DNA of 7,758 nucleotides, from assembly GCA_013215515.1 (NCBI GenBank), contig JABSPC010000016.1, forward strand, positions 1 to 7,758, read 5' to 3'. Made by a program: the position numbers and the translations under genes. The notes under the pieces are model-generated. The model had not been told where the DNA came from. It was given only the letters and a program-made list of their open reading frames with translations, and made no database searches. The DNA is from Crocinitomicaceae bacterium. Its GTDB lineage: Bacteria > Bacteroidota > Bacteroidia > Flavobacteriales_D > Crocinitomicaceae. Position 1 is the first letter of the stretch, and each line of letters starts with the position of its first letter. This document shows, piece by piece, positions 1 to 7,000 of the stretch.

Positions 1-1100
1 GCCGATGCAGGAATATTTGTGATGTTAATTAATCCATTTTCGCAATCAACTTCTAGTTCCAACTCATCAGGACAACATTCTTCCACAACGAAAAACATGT
101 AATCCGAATTCCAATTTGGGGCAACAGAAAGCTTGAGCATATAGACCTGCCCATTAGTACTAAAAACGGTTCCAAATAAAGCATCGACATCAATGTTTGA
201 TGGAACAGAACCACTTATAGGACCAATCGTTGGACCAATTTGAGTAGCAGTCCATAAACCAAGATCAAACTCATACAACTCAAGATAATAATCCGTTTCA
301 TATACACTCCCAGAACCATCAGCAAATACGTCAGGTGCACAAAATCGTTCAACTTCTATGGGTCCATTCAATGAGTTCATTTCCGTTGTACCAATATGGT
401 TGTACGGCTCTAGGTTGGCTAAAGATACTGGCTCCTTTGTTAATACTACGTCATCAATGAAAATATGTTCAACTCCCATTGACACACCTGTATATTTTGG
501 TCTAATTTCAATTGAATTAAACCCTTGATTGAATTCTGCAGTTGATAACGTGAACGTAGTACTGACAAGAGTCCAATTATTGGTTGCACTTGATCCGAAT
601 CCGAAATTTTGAACTGGGATATCCACATTTATGGGAATTAATTTTTCATCTACGCAATTTCCATTTATGCGCAATAGAGCTTCCATTTGAATTGTCGTCG
701 GCTGGTCTGACCAGCTAAAATATGCTCGGGCAATAAAAAATGAAAGTGTATAAACGTCCGTTGATGTGAACGACCCAGACACTTCATTTATCACACTTTC
801 CCTCGTGTCGCTTTCGCTATTAGGTCCTACCATTCCGGCAAAATTATAAGTTGCACCTAATCTTGGATTGACTCTGCCTTGTGCGGGAATATTGTTCGCA
901 CCGTACAAGTCACAAGATGATGGATTACCATTAAACCATTGACCACAGCCATCAAACCAACCGGTTGCATTTGACAGCAAGGAATAACCACCTGCAGGAT
1001 TACCTTGTTCAAAGTCACCATTCACAATAGTTTGTGCATTTACTTGAGTTATTAAGCTCATAAGAGCAATAAACATTAATAAGGGTTTCATTCTTTTCAT
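1..1100 (-). CDS. Secreted surface protein with N-terminal jelly-roll-like module (3' end outside window)
   Basis: The frame is open from the ATG at 1100 to the window edge, giving 366 residues with no stop, so the C-terminus is unseen. Residues 1-22 form a signal peptide (MKRMKPLLMF, then a hydrophobic stretch ending VNA, followed by QT). Residues 24-222 begin with IVNGDFE and end with FIDDVVLTKE. This is the layout of the DUF642/carbohydrate-binding-like beta-sandwich modules common in Bacteroidota exported proteins, with 'YTLSFFIARAYFSW' as a core strand. Residues about 265-345 (YYLELYEFDLGLWTAT, then GQVYMLKLSVAPNW) look like a second beta module, followed by a cysteine-containing stretch (ECCPDELELEVDC). 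An internal ATG at 1091 is possible, but the 1100 start gives a better basic n-region. Export by type IX secretion is likely, but the C-terminal signal that would show it is not in the window. A putative LytTR site and a -7 box precede the gene. No enzymatic motif is seen; an adhesion or glycan-binding role is only a guess. Confidence 0.85.
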   Translation of the reverse strand, partial: MKRMKPLLMFIALMSLITQVNAQTIVNGDFEQGNPAGGYSLLSNATGWFDGCGQWFNGNPSSCDLYGANNIPAQGRVNPRLGATYNFAGMVGPNSESDTRESVINEVSGSFTSTDVYTLSFFIARAYFSWSDQPTTIQMEALLRINGNCVDEKLIPINVDIPVQNFGFGSSATNNWTLVSTTFTLSTAEFNQGFNSIEIRPKYTGVSMGVEHIFIDDVVLTKEPVSLANLEPYNHIGTTEMNSLNGPIEVERFCAPDVFADGSGSVYETDYYLELYEFDLGLWTATQIGPTIGPISGSVPSNIDVDALFGTVFSTNGQVYMLKLSVAPNWNSDYMFFVVEECCPDELELEVDCENGLINITNIPAS

Positions 1101-1154
1101 ACTATTAAAATTGATTCTTCGCTTACTCTATTTGGTTTTTAGCTTCCCCAATGT

Positions 1155-1184
1155 ATGTGCATAACTAGAAATTATGATGCACAT
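1155..1184 (-). other. Stem-loop at the predicted 5' end of the transcript for the 1-1100 gene
   Basis: ATGTGCAT (1177-1184 read on the minus strand) pairs perfectly with ATGCACAT (1155-1162), giving an 8-base stem and a 14-base loop. It begins about 10 bases after the proposed -7 box, so it would lie at or very near the start of the mRNA, within a leader of roughly 87 bases. There is no T-run behind it, so it does not look like a terminator. A role in mRNA stability or translation is inference. Confidence 0.4.
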
Positions 1185-1193
1185 TACTGCTAC

Positions 1194-1225
1194 CAAACAT
1201 AAGGAAGAGAAACTCCTGAAAACCA
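1194..1225 (-). promoter_or_regulatory. Predicted promoter of the 1-1100 secreted-protein gene
   Basis: On the minus strand TATGTTTG (1201 down to 1194) is an exact match to the Bacteroidota -7 consensus TAnnTTTG. The place where a -33 TTTG is expected (about 1225-1222) reads TGGT, so the -33 box is poor. A good -7 with a poor -33 fits a promoter that needs an activator, and the putative LytTR site ends 44 bases upstream of the -7 box. Transcription would start near 1187. Confidence 0.5.
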
Positions 1226-1243
1226 CTGAAAACAATAACTTGT

Positions 1244-1276
1244 GATGAATTCCCCCTAAAATAGTGATGAACTAAA
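1244..1276 (-). promoter_or_regulatory. Putative LytTR-binding site, copy A (33-base element)
   Basis: On the minus strand this element matches 3908-3940 of the plus strand at 32 of 33 positions. It contains half-sites TTAGTTCAT (1275-1267) and GGAATTCAT (1253-1245), with starts 22 bases apart and a 13-base spacer. The known LytTR operator pattern is two direct repeats of about [TA][AC][CA]GTTN[AG][TG] separated by about 12 bases. The single difference from copy B is G to A in the GTT core of the second half-site, which may weaken binding. The element starts 7 bases beyond the stop codon of the LytTR gene and lies upstream of the 1-1100 gene, in the same direction as it. The repeat itself is certain; the function is inferred. 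Confidence 0.65.
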
Positions 1277-1282
1277 CCGAGA

Positions 1283-3811
1283 TTAGAGATTAATCTCTTT
1301 CAATTTCTTAAGATAGGTATGACCGACTTTGATTTCTGTATCGCCTATTGAAATTGTATTGATGGATTTTGCTGTTATTTTATCGATGCGTACGATGTGT
1401 GATCGTTGCAATTGAACATACTCAATCGGATCCGCCACGAGAGTCGTAAAATTCGATAATTTCTCACGGATCAAATGCACATTTTTATCAGTGTGAATCT
1501 CCAAATAATTCCCAGATGATTTTACGAAAAGTACATCGTTGGAAGAAATCTTAACATCCTTACCATTCTCGCGAATAATGAAATGGTTTGATTTTTTCTT
1601 TACCTTTTTCAGTAGGTGTCGTAATATCTCCTTTACTAATGCTCTATTGTAGCTCAAGATTCTGAACTTAAAAAATAAGTAAATGATTAGTGAAATAAGT
1701 AAAAGTATACCGGACCTAAACCAAAGAGTTTCATAATAGGGAGGAGAAATAACGATTGCACATCGAATTTCGGACTTACCCCAATCTTCATCAACCAACG
1801 CGCATTGAAGAATAAAAGTATAGGCTCCAGGAGGAATCGATTCAAAGATAACCTGACGGTCGAATGTGTACGTCCAATTCTCGTTCAATCCACTTAGTTT
1901 ATACCGATATTTTATTTTTCCAGAGAAAGCAATGGCTTCATATCTAATCTTAATCTTATTTTGCCAATAGCTGAGGTCGTCTAGTTTGACTACCTCCTCA
2001 TCGTTAACTTGTTTATGCAGCACCTTTAAAAAGAACTTTCTAGTTTTTTTGAGATTCAAGAGTTCTTTAGAAAAAGAGCAAAGCCCACTTCCCGTTCCTA
2101 CCCATACAATGTCATCTATTACTTGAACGTCTCGTACATCATTATCCAAAAGACCATCAAGAGTGGTTATTTTTCGAATGCTGTATGCTCCACTTTCATC
2201 AAATTTAATTCTATTCAATCCAGAATTTGAACAGACCCATAATGTTGATTGGTCCTCCACATAAATTTCTCGAAGAAAATTACCGCTTAATCCATCTTTC
2301 TTTAATATTGGAATTGCTTTTTTCCCATCAAATAGAACCAAACCTTTTCCTTTGGTTCCAATTGCATAGTATTTCCTGAACTTTTTGATGTCTGTGATAC
2401 GAATATTTAATGATTCAAGTTGTATTTTTTTCTTTGTGCCTTTGAGGGTGTCGTATAAATATAGCCCATCGTATAGTCCAATGTACAAGCCATTTTTCGT
2501 AGGCTGAAAACCATCTAAACCATGGCCATTAATCATGTATGATTTTAATTTCCCCTTAGAGTCTATAAAATAAATATCGTGACGAGTACTTAGATATCCT
2601 CCTTCTTCATTGTTATATAATCGAATGAAATCACCGGCTATAATAAGTGGAGTATTTTCTAGAACATGGAGTTCCCTAGTTTTGTAACGCAATAAATCCT
2701 CATAATTTAGTGGTTCATTTACCCCAATTTCTATTAAATCAATATCCTTCTGTTTTTCGAAAATCTCGTTTGGTCTAAAAATATATTCAGACCTATTTTT
2801 AAGCTCTACCTGTAAGTTACCTTTCTGATCGGTAAGTAAGTCCGTTACTCTAGATGAACCCAATACTGGATAATTTTGAACTATGCTATTTTTCGCGTAA
2901 TAAACTCCTGATGATGTTGTTGAAACCCAGAGCCCGCCATTATAATCTATAAAAACATCACTAACGTTTTCATCTAGAAGATAGCTTCTTTTCAAGTTCC
3001 CCTTTGAGTCGTAGGTCGAGAATCCTCCAGTCTTATATCCAATCCAGAATGTATCATCATTTAAAAAGCCCGTGCCTATAATTCGTTTACCAATATTAAT
3101 TACCTGTATATGGTCTTGTTTATCAAAAAGATGTGCTTCATTCCACATGGTCAATATGGCGAGTGTATTTTGACGTGAACAATAATTACTATATCGTACT
3201 TCTCCAGTTGCTGTAAGCCCTTGGTCAATGTTAACAATGGAATCGAGTTCTTCTACATAAAAGAGAAAATTTCCATTTATTTCTTTTTCTGCAATAATTA
3301 GCCCTTGCGTTGAACTATCATCAGCGTGCATTGCTCGAGAAGAACTTAGAATTTCACCCTTTGTGTCAATAGAAGTAATACCGAACCTGCCATTGTAACC
3401 TACGTTAATTGTTCCATTTTCATCAATCATAAGACTTTGAGGCACACCCGCACCACTGCATTTAGCTAAAGCGGTATTGTATTTATATTCACTGAAAATG
3501 TAATTATTCGGATTGAATTTGAAGAATTTGTTGCTCCAGGTTAAACACCAGATATCTCCATTCTCTTGCGGTACGAAATCAAAAACAGTTAAACCTGTGA
3601 GTCCATCTTCTAAACCAAATGTTTTGAATTCGTAACCATTGTAGCTGCTGATTCCGGCATCTGTTGCAAACCACATAAGTCCGTTTACATCTTGGTAAAT
3701 GTCATAAACCTCAGAGCTGGACAATCCATCTTTGGTTGAATAATTGATGAAATTCAGTTCTTGCGCGTTGGCAAATAGGGGAAGGAAGAAAAGTAGAAAT
3801 ACTTTGTACAT
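1283..3811 (-). CDS. Membrane-bound propeller / Y_Y_Y / LytTR transcriptional regulator
   Basis: This complete 842-residue gene encodes a one-piece sensor and DNA-binding protein. Residues 1-16 are a signal peptide (ending FANA, then QE). Residues about 22-580 are a beta-propeller built of Reg_prop repeats, clearest at 24-65 (TKDGLSSSEVYDIYQD, then GLMWFATDAGISSYNG), 66-92, 280-305, 505-535 (DGLSGNFLREIYVED, STLWVCSNSGLNRI) and 549-580. Residues about 615-690 are a Y_Y_Y domain (YRYKLSGLNENWTYT). Residues 698-716 form one transmembrane helix, followed by a basic linker (717-741). Residues 742-842 form a LytTR domain with SGNYLEIHTDKNVHLIREKL (766-785) and QRSHIVRIDKI (802-812). There is no histidine kinase core and no receiver, so the signal probably passes directly from periplasm to DNA-binding domain. 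In related hybrid systems the propeller and Y_Y_Y domains sense periplasmic ligands such as polysaccharide fragments; the ligand here is unknown. The gene lies between two secreted-protein genes that carry matching LytTR-like sites. No convincing promoter was found for it. Confidence 0.93.
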   Translation of the reverse strand: MYKVFLLFFLPLFANAQELNFINYSTKDGLSSSEVYDIYQDVNGLMWFATDAGISSYNGYEFKTFGLEDGLTGLTVFDFVPQENGDIWCLTWSNKFFKFNPNNYIFSEYKYNTALAKCSGAGVPQSLMIDENGTINVGYNGRFGITSIDTKGEILSSSRAMHADDSSTQGLIIAEKEINGNFLFYVEELDSIVNIDQGLTATGEVRYSNYCSRQNTLAILTMWNEAHLFDKQDHIQVINIGKRIIGTGFLNDDTFWIGYKTGGFSTYDSKGNLKRSYLLDENVSDVFIDYNGGLWVSTTSSGVYYAKNSIVQNYPVLGSSRVTDLLTDQKGNLQVELKNRSEYIFRPNEIFEKQKDIDLIEIGVNEPLNYEDLLRYKTRELHVLENTPLIIAGDFIRLYNNEEGGYLSTRHDIYFIDSKGKLKSYMINGHGLDGFQPTKNGLYIGLYDGLYLYDTLKGTKKKIQLESLNIRITDIKKFRKYYAIGTKGKGLVLFDGKKAIPILKKDGLSGNFLREIYVEDQSTLWVCSNSGLNRIKFDESGAYSIRKITTLDGLLDNDVRDVQVIDDIVWVGTGSGLCSFSKELLNLKKTRKFFLKVLHKQVNDEEVVKLDDLSYWQNKIKIRYEAIAFSGKIKYRYKLSGLNENWTYTFDRQVIFESIPPGAYTFILQCALVDEDWGKSEIRCAIVISPPYYETLWFRSGILLLISLIIYLFFKFRILSYNRALVKEILRHLLKKVKKKSNHFIIRENGKDVKISSNDVLFVKSSGNYLEIHTDKNVHLIREKLSNFTTLVADPIEYVQLQRSHIVRIDKITAKSINTISIGDTEIKVGHTYLKKLKEINL

Positions 3812-3870
3812 GTTGTGCTAAGTATAAGAAAAAAATCAGTTCCTATCCAATCTCATACTATCTGCGTTTC

Positions 3871-3885
3871 ATCAATAATATTGAT
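3871..3885. promoter_or_regulatory. Perfect 15-base palindrome upstream of the regulator
   Basis: ATCAATA-A-TATTGAT is a perfect inverted repeat with a one-base centre. It extends to TT/AA on the outside if one mismatched pair (3870/3886) is allowed. It is 60 bases upstream of the regulator start codon. On the minus strand it contains TATTATTG, a loose match to the -7 consensus, without a -33 box at the right distance. It could be an operator for the regulator gene or a chance AT-rich palindrome. Confidence 0.25.
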
Positions 3886-3907
3886 AAATCCCAATTGTTA
3901 GACCTAA

Positions 3908-3940
3908 TTTAGTTCATCACTATTTTAGGGGGAGTTCATC
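3908..3940 (+). promoter_or_regulatory. Putative LytTR-binding site, copy B (33-base element)
   Basis: This is the plus-strand copy of the 33-base element. It has half-sites TTAGTTCAT (3909-3917) and GGAGTTCAT (3931-3939), with starts 22 bases apart and a 13-base spacer (3918-3930), and both have the GTT core of LytTR operators. It lies in the divergent region between the regulator and the giant surface-protein gene, pointing toward the latter. It ends 43 bases before the proposed -7 box, so it would occupy about -87 to -57 relative to the start of transcription, a usual place for an activator. It is also about 98 bases from the regulator start codon, so autoregulation is possible. Confidence 0.7.
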
Positions 3941-3957
3941 CCAAAGGACTGATTTTA

Positions 3958-3989
3958 TTTGTTTTGAGTTAGTGTATGATATACTTATG
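3958..3989 (+). promoter_or_regulatory. Predicted promoter of the giant surface-protein gene
   Basis: TTTG (3958-3961) and TACTTATG (3982-3989) are separated by 20 bases. They match the Bacteroidota -33 TTTG and -7 TAnnTTTG boxes, with one mismatch in the latter. Transcription would start near 3996, leaving a leader of about 62 bases. A second TTTG at 3963-3966 is too close to the -7 box to fit as well. Confidence 0.5.
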
Positions 3990-3993
3990 CAAG

Positions 3994-4012
3994 TGTGTTT
4001 AAACCAAACACA
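3994..4012 (+). other. Stem-loop at the predicted 5' end of the giant-gene transcript
   Basis: TGTGTTT (3994-4000) pairs perfectly with AAACACA (4006-4012) around the loop AAACC. It begins 5 bases after the proposed -7 box, at or near the predicted first base of the mRNA. The 1-1100 gene has a stem-loop in the equivalent place with a different sequence. There is no T-run, so it is not a terminator. Any function is inferred. Confidence 0.35.
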
Positions 4013-4057
4013 AAGACTTAATTCAATTCCTGAACCTAGGATTACTCAAGAAAGCTT

Positions 4058-7000
4058 ATGAAACGTATACTTCTCACATTTTTTGCAATTTTATTTTCTG
4101 CTGTTTCTTTCGCGCAGACTTTAAATGTCTCATCAATTTCAAATGTTGAAGCCTGCAACACATCAACATTTGAGGTTAACGGTATTGATCCTCTAAGTAC
4201 TCTAATTACTATTGACTTTGGAGACCCTAGCATAGTGCTTACAAATCCAACAATTGGTGTCATTGTCATTGGACCTGGTATTGTCGAAATCACAATTCCT
4301 TCAGGAACTCCAGTGCTCACTTATAGTATCGAGATACCATGTGAGGCTATTAATTTAACTGTTATTGGGGGAGTTACTCAGCAATTAAATTTGAACACTA
4401 CTGTTTCTGAGAATGTTTCAGTAATCACGAATACTGCTCAATTCGAAATACTTTATCCTTATCTGAATATGCTTACAACCAATATTCCAGATGTTACACA
4501 TCATATTGGAGATATTCTAACAAGAGATATAATAATAGAAAACACTGGAACTCTTCCATTTACTGGGAATATATTTTTCAATGATGTTATTGATTGTCCG
4601 ACGGCTGTAATTGTAACAAATTTAGAAGTGTTTATAATTTTCGACGATGGTATGACCACAATTTCAACAACTATTCCTGTTCCAGCAATACCGTTACCCT
4701 TTCCGCTTACGCTCCCAGCAATTTGGACAGGAACGACAATTAATGTTCCCCCTTTAACTCCTCTTGTGAATTCCTCGGAATACACAATAGTAATTCGTGA
4801 AACATTAGAAGTTATAGGATGTCTTGATAATAGTGCTTGCACAATTAGTGGGCATGTAAGAAGTGTATTCGATATTAATTGGGGATGTAATACAGGTATA
4901 CTTTGCCAAGATAACCTAAGTGGGTTCGATGCTGTTATTGAACGTGACGATGTTCAACCCCATATTACTTATTATAGAACATTGCCAATTGATGCTACAT
5001 CTGGTCAAGACTATCCTTTCGAAAATGATATTTGCATGAATGATCCGTCGCAAATATCAACTCTACCTGTAACAATTAATCCATTAGTTTCTCCATGGAA
5101 TAACTTGCTTACTGAGCGAGAGTTTGTTTTTGTCAACGATGGTTTATCTACTGCTTTTGACTTAGAGTTGGTTTTGATAAATCAAGAAGCCACACATAAT
5201 GATCTAATTTTTCAAGACTTGGTGACGATAACTTCTAGTTCTGGTGCCGGTATAATTGAGAATATAACGTCTCTAAACCCAAGTACAACTTGCCAAACTC
5301 TTTCTGTAATTCACAATCCCATAGAAAAAATTCATTGGACTGTTTCAGAGATACCTGTTGGAGGAACAGTAACAGTTCATTACTGGACCTACCGTTGTTG
5401 CCCTGATGATGCAGATGCATTAGCGAACGACGTGAAATACTTTGATACGTGGGAATTCTCTGGAATACCAGGAGCCTTTTACTCCAATGAATGTACTATT
5501 CAGGATTTTTCAATATCTGCTAACGATGCAATTTCCCCTTTAGTTCCGTCGCCTCCATTTTATAGACCTATTTACGATCAATCTTACTCGTTGTTCATGG
5601 CGCAATCTACCATTACACCCATAAGTGATTTGTTCGGCCCACCACCAGCTGGTGGCTCACCAAGCCCATCAGCTCCTACGGCTTTTCTGCTTAGTAACAT
5701 TAACTCAGCGGGTGCACAGCTTTTTGATATTCACATTACTGCGTTTAACTCGGCGAGCAACATTGATGGGGTAGAGCAGTTTTTCGCGGACATACCGGGT
5801 GGGGTACTTACTGCACAATTACGAATGGAAATAGTCTTGGAGCAAGGCCTTGTTTTCGAGGATGCTATGACGACAACGACTCTGAGTAATGGAGGAGTAG
5901 TTGTACCATTCCTGTCAGTGGCTTCAAGCCCAGACGGTGCAGGCGCTGAAACTCATGTTTTTGAATTTGACATGACAGCTTTTGCAAACTATACGGACTT
6001 GAGAAATTTCATGTATGATGCAATTTTAACAATGAAATTGACTCCTGAATGCCCAGCCATAAATCCTGGACCATCACAATATTCAATAAGATGGCTGATT
6101 AATTCAGAACCAACTTGTACCCCTCAATGTTGGGTACCAATTTCTCTAGAACAAAACGCCATTAATATTCATTGCCCGGGCTGTGTTACTCCTGGAATGA
6201 TTGTCAACAAATTTGAGGTTGAAAGAACAAATTTTGGGTGGATGGATAATAATAACAACGGTATGGCTGATGTTCCATTGACAATCCCGACGAATGGGGG
6301 TGTTTTTTCTTATGGAAATAAATACAGAACAATTCCAGGCGATACCTTGCATGCCGAAATTGGAGCATATTTTGTTAATGGAGATTGCTCACCATCTGAA
6401 GGCGGCTTCGATTATTTGACATGGCAGAATCAACATAATGGTGATAAATTTGACTTTCTCTATCTTGAGATTGAATCCGCTTGCTTAGACGATTTTAATT
6501 GGAACGTTAATTCAGCAATCATGTCAGTAAAGGATTATCTGTTCGCTGATTATTTTACTGGTTTTGATCTCATGCCATCATTACAAGTATCTACGGCGAA
6601 CAAATTCTTCTTTAAAATAGATGTTGCTTCCTTACCAGCTATATCAGGTGGAGGAGGTGTCTATGAGTACTTCATCAAAGATATATTTACTATTAGTATG
6701 GATTATTCCATTTGTGGAAATAATGAAGGTTCACCAGACGATCTAATAGTATGCGACTTGAATTGCAGAATGTGGTTGTCAGCTGATGGCACTTTGGCTT
6801 CTAATGCATGGGAAACAGCCAATTATGCATTGGAAACCAATCCTGGAACAACGGATTGTGACACAAATGCTCTTGCCGTCAACGGTTCTAACTTGTTCTT
6901 TTGTGAACCTTTTTCTACACGTATTAGCACCTATAAAATCAAACATGAATATCAAAGTTTTTGGATTAATAAAGCCCATAGCCAACCTGAACTCGGTTTA

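Noticed and set aside
1101..1282. A rho-independent terminator for the regulator gene.
   Set aside because: No stem followed by a T-run was found on the minus strand after the stop codon. The nearest stem-loop (1155-1184) has no T-run and fits better in the leader of the next gene, so read-through is possible.
1244..3940. The 33-base inverted repeats as ends of a transposon or as an invertible DNA segment carrying the regulator.
   Set aside because: There is no transposase or recombinase gene and no matching target-site duplication outside the repeats. The internal direct repeats and constant distance to -7 boxes explain the elements better as operators. Inversion between the repeats would also leave both flanking promoters in place.
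4042..4842. Minus-strand open frames of 92 and 113 codons at 4042-4320 and 4501-4842.
   Set aside because: They lie opposite the signal peptide and N-terminal domain of the giant gene, have no promoter or recognisable product, and show the low-complexity composition expected of antisense shadows.
5372..5379. AGTTCAT-like words inside coding sequence (near 373 and 5372) as extra LytTR half-sites.
   Set aside because: Each is a single short match with no partner 22 bases away and no promoter context, so they are expected by chance.
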